64,000 nucleotides of DNA, from NCBI RefSeq assembly GCF_028285745.1, contig NZ_JANQOP010000232.1:1-64000 (forward strand), given 5' to 3'. The position numbers and the translations under genes were made by a program. The notes beneath the pieces were generated by a model, which made no database searches, had not been told where the DNA came from, and saw only the letters and a program-made list of their open reading frames with translations. Shown one piece after another: positions 37,346-46,242 of the stretch (position 1 is the first letter of the stretch; each line of letters starts with the position of its first letter). This DNA is from Acaryochloris sp. IP29b_bin.137 (GTDB lineage Bacteria > Cyanobacteriota > Cyanobacteriia > Thermosynechococcales > Thermosynechococcaceae).

Positions 37346-37960
37346 ATGATGCAATCCTCTACGGAAGTAAAAACGCCCTCTTTCCCAAGACAGACAGACC
37401 TGGCGACCGTCTGTGTTTATGCGATTGGTATCCTGTCTGCTGGATTATTCCTATTTTTACCCCTGGTTAATTTGTTAAGTCCTAGTCCTTGGCAACGCAC
37501 CATGGGTGTTGTTCATGGCACTGCAGCTCTTTTAGCTGTTGTTGTCATTGCCTATGCAGGGCATATGGCCTTTCCATTATTAAGAGGTGTTCCTAAAATT
37601 TTGCCTCAAATGCGAACGTTAACGTTTTGGTCTTCTTGCTTAGCGTTTCTTGCGATCGCATCAGGCAACTGGGCCTACATGCGATACCGAGCCCCATCTG
37701 GTGGAGCTCGCGCTTGGCTGAGAGAAAATACACCCTTGGTACATTACCTTTTCATGGAATATCACGAATTTACTGTGCTATTTACCTTACCGCTAGGGGT
37801 GGCCTGTACCTGGGTGCTCTGGCAGTACGGAGACTCAATTGTAGAAAAACACAACCGCCCTGTTTTGGCGGCCACCAGTATTGCGTTGATGGCCATGATG
37901 TTCTTTGCCCTAGGCGGCCTTGTCAGTGGGCTAAATGTAGCCAGAATGCACACATTGTAA
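37346..37960 (+). CDS. Four- or five-helix membrane protein, unknown
   Basis: About 204 residues; ATG 37346 or 37349. Helices at roughly 20-45 (VCVYAIGILSAGLFLFLPLVNLL), 53-75 (MGVVHGTAALLAVVVIAYAGHMAF), 90-110 (LTFWSSCLAFLAIASGNWAYM), 137-160 (FTVLFTLPLGVACTWVLW) and 172-195. Histidines sit in or near the helices (VVHGTAA, AGHMAF, VHYLF, EYHEF), so a heme- or metal-binding bundle is possible but unproven. First of three same-strand membrane genes after the RTX gene. Confidence 0.75.
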   Translation: MMQSSTEVKTPSFPRQTDLATVCVYAIGILSAGLFLFLPLVNLLSPSPWQRTMGVVHGTAALLAVVVIAYAGHMAFPLLRGVPKILPQMRTLTFWSSCLAFLAIASGNWAYMRYRAPSGGARAWLRENTPLVHYLFMEYHEFTVLFTLPLGVACTWVLWQYGDSIVEKHNRPVLAATSIALMAMMFFALGGLVSGLNVARMHTL

Positions 37961-37987
37961 ATTGACCTTTAAGAAGTGAGCCCATTT

Positions 37988-38455
37988 ATGCAACAGTCCC
38001 ATCACTCACCGAAAGTACCGATCTACAGCAAAATTTGGAATCAGCTTAAAAATTTTCCTCAAGGCTTAGCCACTGGGGCACAAGACCCACCAACCGTCTC
38101 TGGGCCAGCAGCGGCTGCATTAATCAGTGCTGCCTTCAGCTGCTTTCTGTTAATGGTCAACCAACACTTAACCGTAATTTTCAAAGCTTGGAATGACCTA
38201 GTCTGGGATATGGGAAGCTGGATTCCTGGCAGCAAAAACCCTGACCCACTATATGGTGAAATCGGCAGTTACTCTGGCAAAGAAACCATCATGTTAGTGA
38301 GTTGGCTCGTTAGTTGGCTGCTCCTTCATCAGTTTTGGAAAAATCGTCAGATTCAAGCAGGAACAATGTTTTTTTGGATCCTCACATTCTTGGTGGCCGC
38401 TACAGTCATGAACTGGCATCCAATTTTTCCGTATCTGCCTCTGATGCCACATTAA
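37988..38455 (+). CDS. Three-helix membrane protein, unknown
   Basis: About 155 residues from the ATG at 37988; a GTG at 37976 is also possible and lies directly after AAGAAG. Helices: AAAALISAAFSCFLLMVN, ETIMLVSWLVSWLLLHQFW and AGTMFFWILTFLVAATVMNW. The sequence between helices 1 and 2 is Trp-rich (AWNDLVWDMGSWIPG). No family recognised. It starts 28 bases after the previous gene and is probably co-transcribed with it. Confidence 0.7.
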   Translation: MQQSHHSPKVPIYSKIWNQLKNFPQGLATGAQDPPTVSGPAAAALISAAFSCFLLMVNQHLTVIFKAWNDLVWDMGSWIPGSKNPDPLYGEIGSYSGKETIMLVSWLVSWLLLHQFWKNRQIQAGTMFFWILTFLVAATVMNWHPIFPYLPLMPH

Positions 38456-38544
38456 TCAAGAGAAGTCCTTTTTCCTGATGAAAGTTCTGAACATTCCAAA
38501 GTTATCAGTAATAGATTTAACGTCCTGATTCTGGGGGAACAATC

Positions 38545-38751
38545 ATGCAAACTCAAATTAAAGTCAAACAACCTAAAACGTCTGTCCGTCCCTTGCATAA
38601 GTATGTTGTATTCGGGGTAGGGCTGTGGTTCTTGTTTATAGTGACTTTTGCAATTGCTCATTTACGCGTCAGTCAGAGTGGCAAATTTAATGGCCTACCC
38701 CTCAAATCCTTGACAGAAAGCCAACCCCAAAAACCAGTAGACTCCTACTGA
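38545..38751 (+). CDS. Single-helix small membrane protein, unknown
   Basis: 68 residues. A basic N-terminus (QTQIKVKQPKTSVRPLHKY) leads to one helix (VVFGVGLWFLFIVTFAIAHL) and a short polar tail. GGGGGA about ten bases before the ATG is a fair ribosome binding site. Third in the membrane-protein cluster and perhaps a subunit of the same complex. Confidence 0.6.
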   Translation: MQTQIKVKQPKTSVRPLHKYVVFGVGLWFLFIVTFAIAHLRVSQSGKFNGLPLKSLTESQPQKPVDSY

Positions 38752-38885
38752 ATTGCAATTCGAGTAGGGCTGTGGTTGAGATGCTTCTTAGATCGCATGC
38801 AAGGTTTAGCCTACACAAGAGCCTAGCCGATTCTGGTTTCCAGTCAACAGCAGTAAATGCCTAATTCAGCCAACCAGATCACTCC

Positions 38886-38932
38886 AAAAAAAAGAGCTGT
38901 TAGCAGGGTGAGGTAACCTGACTAGCAGCTCT
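38886..38932 (-). terminator. Strong intrinsic terminator of the GPNGAA-repeat gene
   Basis: On the minus strand the sequence reads AGAGCTGCTAG..CAGG, loop, CCTGCTAACAGCTCT, then eight T (plus-strand A run 38886-38893). It lies about 40 bases past the stop of the gene at 38972. Confidence 0.9.
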
Positions 38933-38971
38933 GGAGTGTGAGGTTAAAGTTTTAAGGATTTCTGGAAGGCG

Positions 38972-39295
38972 TTAGCGAATATGGGCAGCGCCGTTAGGCC
39001 CCCGCTGAATAACTTGCAATGTGCCGGTCGATCGAGCAGTGCTTTGTCGAATTTCTCTAGGCTGAGCAAGCTGAGCAGCACCATGAGACCCCCGGGTGAC
39101 AATCGCTGGGAACCCTTTGGCAGGAGTGCTAGACCGGACTTGGGCATCATCAGGAATACGGTCTACTTTGACTTGGTGGGCAGCACCGTTGGGACCACGG
39201 GTAACCGTAACCGTCTCAGCAGTAGCGGGGGAAATCATGCCCAGGCTAAGAACAGTTAGACTAGCTAAGATTGCGACTTGATTGTTGCGTGTCAT
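38972..39295 (-). CDS. Small secreted protein with three GPNGAA-type repeats
   Basis: 107 residues with a signal peptide (VAILASLTVLSLGMISPATAE). The mature part has three repeats: TVTRGPNGAAHQV, IVTRGSHGAAQLA and VIQRGPNGAAHIR. The same motif occurs once in the protein at 19882-20241. No known domain. The spacing and the R-G-P-N-G-A-A-H pattern suggest a short peptide that might be processed or bind a ligand repeatedly. It has a strong terminator and its own upstream region, which is duplicated near 39720. Confidence 0.75.
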   Translation of the reverse strand: MTRNNQVAILASLTVLSLGMISPATAETVTVTRGPNGAAHQVKVDRIPDDAQVRSSTPAKGFPAIVTRGSHGAAQLAQPREIRQSTARSTGTLQVIQRGPNGAAHIR

Positions 39296-39439
39296 GTTTG
39301 TGCTCCAACTTCAATGTCTTCAATGTACGAGGTGTATCTGAAGCTGGAATGATGGCGATCTGGGTGAGTCCCTGTAATTGGCTGAACAGACGATAAGGGA
39401 TTAATGAGAATTCTGAGTGGTTCACTCAACCCACGATGA

Positions 39440-39562
39440 TTACCAGGATGTGACTAATAACTCAGTAATCTTGCCGCGCTTTTGGGGATTGGAATTAATA
39501 GCTCGAGCCGCTTGAACCGAGTCAATATTGAACGCCTGGTACTCCCCATTAATCAGCTCTTT
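39440..39562 (-). pseudogene. C-terminal relic of a Dam-type DNA adenine methylase
   Basis: A minus-strand frame ending at 39440 reads ELINGEYQAFNIDSVQ, then ARAINSNPQKRGKITELLV. This matches the C-terminus of the intact methylase at 41119-41970 (ATRAINSKASRRGKIDEILV). Only about 40 codons remain and there is no start. It is not a duplicate of the nearby gene at close identity; it looks like a different Dam homologue that was lost. Confidence 0.75.
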
Positions 39563-39619
39563 CTTCTTTATCCAGCTGCTTTTCTCCAACAGAACCCTTA
39601 CGACTGGGGAGTAACCTTT

Positions 39620-39721
39620 TTAGTCGTAGGCTTTTCTTCTCCAAAAGCTTGAACTGAAAACTGTTCTTAACCCCAGAACAGTGAAACTTCCTAAGACAAC
39701 ACCCTGATTGTTGCGTTTCAT
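39620..39721 (-). pseudogene. Decayed copy of the GPNGAA-repeat gene
   Basis: The ATG at 39721 gives MKRNNQGVVLGSFTVLGLRTVFSS, parallel to MTRNNQVAILASLTVLSLGMISPA of the intact gene, and then degenerates to a stop after 33 codons. No GPNGAA repeat remains. The upstream region is also homologous to that of the intact gene. Confidence 0.65.
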
Positions 39722-39860
39722 AGTTGTTCTCCAACTTCGATGCTTTCAAGAACAGAGGCTGTCTGAAGCGGGAATGATGATTATCTGGGTATGCTCCCTC
39801 TACTGTCTCTGCATTTTGCCGTTAGAACAACTCATCTTAACGATGCTGGCAAATAACGCC

Positions 39861-41126
39861 CTAAGTTTCGATTTGCTCCCAGATCCAGTTGACCCATGAG
39901 TTAACAGTTCTGGCACGTCTGGGAATGGTTGTACCGGTGATATCCAGGTTTGCCTGTTGCATAATAGTGACTATGGCATCTTTTGAGGGGACAGCTCCAA
40001 TCCTCAGACTTTCCTGAAAAACCTTATAGAAGACGGGCTTGTTGAGGATAGTGGCAATAATGCTGAGATATTTGTTTTTATAGGAGCTGTTGAATATCTT
40101 TCTGGCATCATTCGTAAGATGAAAAATAATGCCATCACTTTTATGGGTTTTATTAATTAGACCAAGGTACCGCCCGGCGTCAGTGTAATACTGGGTTTGC
40201 CGTATATCAAACTGATAGTTCTCAGTAATATCGTCTTTCGTCAATTCCCTCTCTGCAAGAAGACTTAATAGGTCGATGACACGTTCAAACTTGTCAGCTT
40301 GTGGAAAGGGAATACTTTCACTATTCTCAGCAGGAGGCAGTCCACTTAAAAAAGGCATGATGTCATCAGAGCTAATGGGCTCTGGCTGCACACTGTATTC
40401 CACAACCTGTGTCAGCTCCAGAGAGCTGTACTGGCTAATTTCATTGAACTTAAACTTGTAGAAAGTAAAGGTATCGTTGGAGAAGGTCATGATTGCAGGA
40501 ATGACCTGTTGATCAACCATTGAAGACCATAAGCGGAAAGGGTAATAGAGCTGTCGAATGAGAAAATCATCGACGGCATAATTTTTGGCCTCAATAAGCA
40601 GGAGATAATTATCACTTTCAAAGCCTGCATCAATCTCACATTGAGAGTTTTCAACAGTGATACTTCTGTTGTTAATGGTGAAATCAAAACAACCAGTGGA
40701 CATCCTGCCAGACAAGGTTTGATAGGCTTCTTCTTCAAGAAAGTCTGTAATGAGACCAGCAATATAGGCATAGTTCAAGGCCAGGCTTTCTGAATGCAGG
40801 TTAGGAAAACTAATGCTCTCGATATTGTGCGGTATTTCAAAAACAACATGTTGTTTTTCAAAATTCGAGGCAATGGTGAAGTGGGTTCTAAACTGCCCAA
40901 CAATGTACTTGGAACGGGAAAGAGGCAGGATAGAGAGATTATGTTCCTTGAAGATAGCTGGGAGATTAACACTATGGTCAAACTTAGCCATGAGTCGGCT
41001 TTCACGTTCCTCATTGATTTGTGCGGCGGTTATCTCAAAATAGCCATCATTCCTGATCTTTGTAAGTAGATCATATCTCTCAAAAAGAGTGTTCCAGGCA
41101 ATATCATTCTTTGTGAGATTAGCCAT
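39861..41126 (-). CDS. Type II restriction endonuclease-like protein
   Basis: 421 residues. A PD-(D/E)XK-type site is visible: EIDAGF (Asp166) followed by LLIEAKN (Glu179, Lys181). The C-terminal 150 residues look like winged-helix modules (LAERELTKDDITENYQFDIRQTQYYTDAGRYLGLI). It overlaps the methylase gene by eight bases, the usual layout of a type II restriction-modification operon. The recognition site cannot be read from the sequence; it should equal that of the partner methylase, plausibly GATC. Confidence 0.75.
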   Translation of the reverse strand: MANLTKNDIAWNTLFERYDLLTKIRNDGYFEITAAQINEERESRLMAKFDHSVNLPAIFKEHNLSILPLSRSKYIVGQFRTHFTIASNFEKQHVVFEIPHNIESISFPNLHSESLALNYAYIAGLITDFLEEEAYQTLSGRMSTGCFDFTINNRSITVENSQCEIDAGFESDNYLLLIEAKNYAVDDFLIRQLYYPFRLWSSMVDQQVIPAIMTFSNDTFTFYKFKFNEISQYSSLELTQVVEYSVQPEPISSDDIMPFLSGLPPAENSESIPFPQADKFERVIDLLSLLAERELTKDDITENYQFDIRQTQYYTDAGRYLGLINKTHKSDGIIFHLTNDARKIFNSSYKNKYLSIIATILNKPVFYKVFQESLRIGAVPSKDAIVTIMQQANLDITGTTIPRRARTVNSWVNWIWEQIET

Positions 41127-41970
41127 TACCCTCGTAGTTCTTGACCAGAATTTCGTCTATTTTGCCGCGCCGTGAGGCTTTGGAATTAATAGCTCTGGTG
41201 GCTTTGACGCGGATACAAGTGTAATCCTGATACAAGTCACGAATAAAGTCAGTGTAGGCATTACTCAGCATCACTTTACAGCCTTTATCAGAAAGTCTGG
41301 CAAAGGTATCCCTGAGTCTTTTTTGCTCATCCTTGTTGAATCCATTGATGTCATATCCAGTAAATGACGCCGTATCAGATACTGGATCATAGGGTGGGTC
41401 AAAATAGATGAAATCGTTCTTTCGTGCCCTAGCTACCGTTTTGGCAAAGTCCTGATTGAGGATCTCAACCTTTGCAGCATTAAGATACGAACTAACAGCT
41501 TTAAGAACAGCTTCATCAAGAATATTAGGGTTTTTATAGCGTCCAAAGGGTGCATTGAATTGCCCTTGCGAATTGACCCTAAATAAGCCGTTATAGCAGG
41601 TTTTGTTCAGGAATATAATGCGAGAAGCTTTTTGGACGGGAGTTTTAGACTTAAAGCTGTCTTTTCTATCCCATTCCCGCACTTTGTAGAAATACTCTTC
41701 TTCATTACGATGCTGGCGGAGATCCTCAATTAGTTCGTCCAGCGAATCCCTAATGACGCAATAGCAGCTAATGAGCTCTTGATTACTGTCACTAATGATG
41801 GCCTTTTTCGGTTGAAGATCGAAGAGTAGAGCACCACCACCGATAAAGGGCTCATAATAGTTATTGTAGGCATCTGGCATATGGTTTTTCAGCTCCGGAA
41901 TTAGCTGGCGTTTGCCTCCTGCCCATTTAAGGAAGGGTTTGACGAGTTTATTGTGAGTCAATCGCGACAT
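41119..41970 (-). CDS. DNA adenine methylase, Dam/DpnM family
   Basis: 283 residues. Alpha-class N6-adenine methylase: KPFLKWAGGKRQLIPEL (SAM-binding motif I), YEPFIGGGALLF, and the catalytic DPPY at 191-194. The C-terminus RAINSKASRRGKIDEILVKNY is typical of Dam-like enzymes, most of which methylate GATC. It protects the chromosome against the overlapping restriction gene. The AT-rich codon use differs from the core genes to the right. Confidence 0.92.
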   Translation of the reverse strand: MSRLTHNKLVKPFLKWAGGKRQLIPELKNHMPDAYNNYYEPFIGGGALLFDLQPKKAIISDSNQELISCYCVIRDSLDELIEDLRQHRNEEEYFYKVREWDRKDSFKSKTPVQKASRIIFLNKTCYNGLFRVNSQGQFNAPFGRYKNPNILDEAVLKAVSSYLNAAKVEILNQDFAKTVARARKNDFIYFDPPYDPVSDTASFTGYDINGFNKDEQKRLRDTFARLSDKGCKVMLSNAYTDFIRDLYQDYTCIRVKATRAINSKASRRGKIDEILVKNYEGNG

Positions 41971-42262
41971 TAGTGAGTCAAACGAGCTTTACCATCGGCT
42001 AAAAGTAGTTCAAAGTTACCATGCTGAAGAACTATTTCTACTCAGTGTATTCTGTCAATTATCAAGCATAAGTGAACTGCTAACGTTAACTGTTCACTTT
42101 TTCGAGTAACGGCCATAAGAAACGGACAGGCATAAGTTCGCACTAGAGTTGGCAATAGGCTAGTCATTAACGGGAAAACCCATAATGTGGAAGGTCAAGG
42201 CTTTGGGTTAAGATCAATCCTGTGAATAAGAGAAATCAATAATATATATCGACTCAATCACT

Positions 42263-42469
42263 ATGGGTGACTTTTTTAAGAAACTCTCGTCGTATCCCAA
42301 ATTCTTCTTGGCGATTGTCGTTGGGGTATTTTGGACTTTACTCAAGCCTTTGCAAGGGTTTGCCAAGCATCCGGTCACGGGTATTGCTGCCCTGGGCGTC
42401 ATCGTTGGAGGCTTTGCGTTTCTCAGCTTTACCCTTAGTGCCATGATGGGGCTGACTCCATTAAACTAG
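42263..42469 (+). CDS. ycf33: Ycf33/DUF751 protein
   Basis: 68 residues with two helices: YPKFFLAIVVGVFWTLLKPL and VTGIAALGVIVGGFAFLSFTLSAMMGL. This is the standard layout of the plastid/cyanobacterial Ycf33 family. A role near cyclic electron flow has been suggested, and it is otherwise uncharacterised. It lies 66 bases before rbfA. Confidence 0.85.
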   Translation: MGDFFKKLSSYPKFFLAIVVGVFWTLLKPLQGFAKHPVTGIAALGVIVGGFAFLSFTLSAMMGLTPLN

Positions 42470-42534
42470 GCGTTGGGGAGACAACATTATCTGTTAGCGG
42501 TTTCATCTCATGGGAGATGGAGGAGTAGAATCTG

Positions 42535-42951
42535 ATGGCTACAGGACGACGGGTTTCTCGCGTTGCCGAACTGATTAAACGCGAAGTCAGTCAAATGCTA
42601 CTGCATGGCATCAAGGATGATCGAGTTGGGTCCGGCATGATTAGTGTGACGGCGGTGGAATTATCGGGCGATCTTCAGCATGCCAAGATTTTTGTCAGCA
42701 TTTACGGCACAGACGAGGCTAGAGCCGAAACCATGGCGGGTCTAGAATCAGCCACGGGCTATGTTCGTAAGCAGCTCGGGCATCGCATTCATCTGCGCCG
42801 CACGCCAGAAGTCATTTTTTGCGAAGATCGCTCTTTTGAAGAAGGCAATAAGGTATTGTCATTGCTTGATCAGCTCAGTTATGAGCGACAGAGCAAGCCC
42901 AATGACTCAATAGAACAGCCCCCAGTGGGCTCCTTCGAAGCTGATTTCTAG
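42535..42951 (+). CDS. rbfA: Ribosome-binding factor A
   Basis: 138 residues. [54 protein letters not shown] and [28 protein letters not shown] are RbfA hallmarks (KH-like fold). It matures the 30S subunit. GGAGGAG upstream is a good ribosome binding site. The next gene starts right after its stop. Confidence 0.95.
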   Translation: MATGRRVSRVAELIKREVSQMLLHGIKDDRVGSGMISVTAVELSGDLQHAKIFVSIYGTDEARAETMAGLESATGYVRKQLGHRIHLRRTPEVIFCEDRSFEEGNKVLSLLDQLSYERQSKPNDSIEQPPVGSFEADF

Positions 42952-44580
42952 TTGGATTCACTCTTGACTCATCTATTACCAGAGCCAGATTCCCTGTCTT
43001 TGCCAGAGCAAGTTGCTCAAATGTTAGTGGTCCGGGCCTCCGGCTACTTATTCGATCATCAAATTCTGTATCCCAGCTGGGAACCGAAAGCTGAAGTGCT
43101 CCACCATTGGCTGACGGATCTGGGGATTGGTGGGGTGATTTTGCTAGGCGGTAGCGCGGGAGAGATTGCCTGTCGCTGTCAGCAACTGCAAGAGTGGGCG
43201 GCCATTCCCCTATTTATGGCAGCAGATATTGAGGAAGGCGTCGGACAACGCTTTGCTGGGGCAACCTGGTTTCCCCCGCCTTTGGCCCTAGCAGGCATGG
43301 TCGAAGCTGGAACCACCATTGAGCAAGCTCAGCAGTCTGCTCAAGCCATGGGTGCTTGGACGGCGCAAGAAGCCTTAGCTATTGGTTTGAACTGGGTGTT
43401 GGCTCCGGTGGTGGATGTCAATAACAATCCCCAGAATCCGGTGATTAATGTGCGGGCGTTTGGGGAAACGCCTGAGCGGGTGAGTCAGTTAGCAACGGCC
43501 TTTATTCAGGGCGCTCGGCCCTATCCGGTACTAACGACGGCTAAACATTTCCCTGGGCATGGCGATACGGCGACAGATTCTCACTTGGATTTGCCTGTCA
43601 TTACCCACGCCATAGATCGCATTCGTCGTATCGAATACCCGCCATTCCAAGCTGCGATCGCAGCCAAGGTAGATGGGGTGATGAGTGCTCACTTGTTGAT
43701 ACCGGCGTTAGATCCGGAATATCCTGCCACCCTTTCTCCCAAAATTCTGACCGGCGAGCTTCGACAAAAGTTGGGGTTTGATGGGCTGATTGTTACAGAT
43801 GCGTTGGTGATGGGGGCAATTGCCAATCAGTATGGTGCCAATGAAGCGGCAGTGCTAGCGGTAGCGGCTGGATCCGATATTTTGATGATGCCTGCAGATC
43901 CGCCAGGAGCGATTTCTGCAGTGTGTGAAGCAGTGGAACGAGGACGAATTCCGTTAGAACAAATCGAAGCATCGGTGGAGCGGATTTGGCGGGCAAAGCA
44001 CAAAATTACCCGCTATGAAGTGGAGGATACGAGTTATCAACATGCGTGGGAAACTCATACGCCTTTGCAGATCGACTTGGATCGGTTAGGAACGCCAGAG
44101 GCAATAGACGCGACTGCCAAAATTCTGAAGGGGTCGAATGTGGTGCATGGACAGATTACTGCGGTTCCAGACAATGCCCGCACGCTGATTATTGTGGATG
44201 ATTTGGTGGATTGTGAGTTTCTCAGTCGCAAGGCTCCAGCGATTGATTTACCTCGTAAGTTGGGTTATCAGGTGCAAATTGTGGATGGTCATACGCCTGA
44301 GATGCCGCTGGATCAAGTCGGTCAGCCGACGTTTTTGCAATTGTTTATTCGAGGCAATCCGTTTAGAGGGAGTGCCCAGTTAAGTCATAAGGCTGAAGCT
44401 TGGTTTGAGTTTTTGCTGAAATCTGAGCAGTTACAGGCCTTGGCAATTTATGGCAGTCCCTATGCATTAGCTCAGTTTCAAGCCCGACTTTCTGCCAATA
44501 TTCCCTACGGATTCAGCTATGGGCAAATGTCTTTGGCACAAGAGCTGGTTCTGGATTCCATGATGAAATCGTTAGGATAA
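42952..44580 (+). CDS. Glycoside hydrolase family 3, NagZ-like
   Basis: 542 residues. TTG start immediately after the rbfA stop. TTAKHFPGHGDTATDSHLDLPVI and GLIVTDALVMGAI (nucleophile Asp) are GH3 beta-N-acetylhexosaminidase motifs. The enzyme probably removes GlcNAc from muropeptides during peptidoglycan recycling. At 542 residues it is longer than NagZ of enterobacteria; the C-terminal 170 residues form a second domain. No signal peptide. Coupled to rbfA by position. Confidence 0.88.
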   Translation: MDSLLTHLLPEPDSLSLPEQVAQMLVVRASGYLFDHQILYPSWEPKAEVLHHWLTDLGIGGVILLGGSAGEIACRCQQLQEWAAIPLFMAADIEEGVGQRFAGATWFPPPLALAGMVEAGTTIEQAQQSAQAMGAWTAQEALAIGLNWVLAPVVDVNNNPQNPVINVRAFGETPERVSQLATAFIQGARPYPVLTTAKHFPGHGDTATDSHLDLPVITHAIDRIRRIEYPPFQAAIAAKVDGVMSAHLLIPALDPEYPATLSPKILTGELRQKLGFDGLIVTDALVMGAIANQYGANEAAVLAVAAGSDILMMPADPPGAISAVCEAVERGRIPLEQIEASVERIWRAKHKITRYEVEDTSYQHAWETHTPLQIDLDRLGTPEAIDATAKILKGSNVVHGQITAVPDNARTLIIVDDLVDCEFLSRKAPAIDLPRKLGYQVQIVDGHTPEMPLDQVGQPTFLQLFIRGNPFRGSAQLSHKAEAWFEFLLKSEQLQALAIYGSPYALAQFQARLSANIPYGFSYGQMSLAQELVLDSMMKSLG

Positions 44581-44642
44581 TCAATGCAAATTTCGCGCAG
44601 CTCCTCGTAAAAGGGGCTTATTAAAGATGGGCTGCACCCGAA

Positions 44643-45290
44643 CTAGGGTTGTTCGCTAAGGTTTAGCGTATCAATCTGTAGGCGAAAGGCTTTCCGAATA
44701 GCACTCATCGGTTGTGAGGTATTAGCTAAATACTCAGAAAAAAGTGAGATAATAGGAATATTTGGAAATATTCGACTATTTGATGAATGAGTATAAGTAT
44801 CACCCTCAAGCACAGAAATCGTTAGTTCATTGTTTTGGTAACGCCAAATTTCTGGCACTCTCAGGGTAGTGTAAGCACTCAATCTAGTTTTGGAGGTTAG
44901 ATCCACTTCAATCGCTAAATCGGGCGGCGGATCGATACTGAGATCGAGCCTGTGCTTACCCAGGATGGCTGCACAATTTTGAATATAAAAACAATCGTCA
45001 GGTTCAATGCCAACATTCGACGCTGGATGCTTAAACGTTGTGGAGCCCAAAGATTCCCAGTCCCAACCCAATGCATCCAGTAAGACAACCAAGAGGTGCG
45101 CCAACAATACCTTGACTCGTTCATACTCTGGTGACGGCATCCGTATTTCTAAAGTCCCAGTTGCATTAGCAATGCGTGTGTTGCGTTTCTCACCCAGATC
45201 CCTCAAAACCTCTTCGAAAGCCTGCCAGTCCAACTCTCGCAAGAGGGTTCGGTGCCCAGGGGGAATTTCAATTTGCTGTACCTGCAGCAT
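44643..45290 (-). CDS. Uma2 family endonuclease-like protein
   Basis: About 215 residues from the ATG at 45290; the frame is open to 45335. Core: WQAFEEVLRDLGEKRNTRIANATGTLEIRMPSPEYERVKVLL, then GIEPDDCFYIQNC and PDLAIEVDLTSKTRLSAYTTLRVPEIWRY. Distant from the Uma2 gene at 12882. Function unknown. Confidence 0.8.
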   Translation of the reverse strand: MLQVQQIEIPPGHRTLLRELDWQAFEEVLRDLGEKRNTRIANATGTLEIRMPSPEYERVKVLLAHLLVVLLDALGWDWESLGSTTFKHPASNVGIEPDDCFYIQNCAAILGKHRLDLSIDPPPDLAIEVDLTSKTRLSAYTTLRVPEIWRYQNNELTISVLEGDTYTHSSNSRIFPNIPIISLFSEYLANTSQPMSAIRKAFRLQIDTLNLSEQP

Positions 45291-45395
45291 CACCACGCTT
45301 GCGTCGTTCCCCCATGAAGTGGACCTACACTTCACTATATCGGATGAATTGAGAAGCCGTTAAAGCCTAAATATCTGCCGATGGATTGAGCCCGT

Positions 45396-46160
45396 TTATT
45401 GAGGTAATGGGGGAAAGTCCAGTTCGCCAATCATGGGTGGCCTTAAACTGGTCAACTTCGATTCATCTAGCTGACTAAAACGTTGTAAGAGACTATTAAA
45501 ACTACGCTGATTAAAACTACGCGGATCCTTCCGGCTCCCGGAACGATCTACCCCTTTATGGGTTGTAACTCGAGAATGGGGAATGCGACTGCGAGCAACC
45601 AGCCAAGCTAGCGATTGGTATTGAGCCTGGGAATAACCACTGTGGTAATTGCCATTGTGATTGCCATCTGCGGGCGTTTCTAAAGAAATATGATAAGCAA
45701 AATTATTCACCGAGGCCGGATAGATCCGGTGCGTTTTCACTGCTTCAGGGCCATTAGGACCTCTAAATACAGAATTGCCCGCGCCAAAGGCTCGATTCTT
45801 GGCGGAGACAAGATGCACAATGGTGCCATTACGGGTGATTAAAGCGTGATAGCTGGCTTGCTCGTCCTCGTTGTAGTGAGGGGTCTGAAAGACTCGAATC
45901 GTAGAAGCCGCAGAAATGACCGTTTCATGTAACACGACAATGGGAGCGTTACTGACTGGGCGACCATAAATATCTTTGGCATACCGCTTGCCAAAATTGG
46001 TCTCATGGGCGGGTCGCCACACTTCTACAGGGCGAAAGTTAGCTAGCTTAGAGTGAACCGTTTGGCTATTTACCGCATGGACATGAAGCGTGAGCACACA
46101 TGCCAAAGCACCTAGAAATAGCATGAGACCTTGTAAAAGAGGAGCGTTAAACCTGCGCAT
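45396..46160 (-). CDS. Exported N-acetylmuramoyl-L-alanine amidase (Amidase_2)
   Basis: About 254 residues from the ATG at 46160, with a signal peptide (LMLFLGALACVLTLHVHAVNSQ). The amidase_2/PGRP core has IVVLHETVISAASTIRVFQ (first Zn histidine), NFAYHISLET (second) and VTTHKGVDRSGSRKDP (third, with Asp). It cleaves the peptide from glycan in the periplasm. Confidence 0.85.
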   Translation of the reverse strand: MRRFNAPLLQGLMLFLGALACVLTLHVHAVNSQTVHSKLANFRPVEVWRPAHETNFGKRYAKDIYGRPVSNAPIVVLHETVISAASTIRVFQTPHYNEDEQASYHALITRNGTIVHLVSAKNRAFGAGNSVFRGPNGPEAVKTHRIYPASVNNFAYHISLETPADGNHNGNYHSGYSQAQYQSLAWLVARSRIPHSRVTTHKGVDRSGSRKDPRSFNQRSFNSLLQRFSQLDESKLTSLRPPMIGELDFPPLPQ

Positions 46161-46242
46161 AGTTGGCAATGGAGAGGGTGAAACGAGTCAATGTGGCTCA
46201 GAGTATAGCACCGATACTTTTCCTATGATCGACTGGTCTGGA

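Larger units (their letters stand above)
39274..39830 (-). repeat. Duplicated 5' end and leader of the GPNGAA gene
   Basis: The block 39274-39400 (first codons plus upstream region) is repeated with about three quarters identity by eye at 39693-39820. Shared words include GATTGTTGCGT, CTCCAACTTC, GGAATGATG and ATCTGGGT, in the same order and spacing. A Dam relic lies between the copies. Confidence 0.75.

Noticed and set aside
39549-39749. 66-codon minus-strand ORF
   Set aside because: It runs in a different frame from both the Dam relic and the decayed GPNGAA copy and shows no recognisable sequence.
45700-45800. GPNG motif in the amidase (FRGPNGPEAVK)
   Set aside because: It lies inside a conserved amidase_2 loop and lacks the following AA; a chance match to the GPNGAA family.
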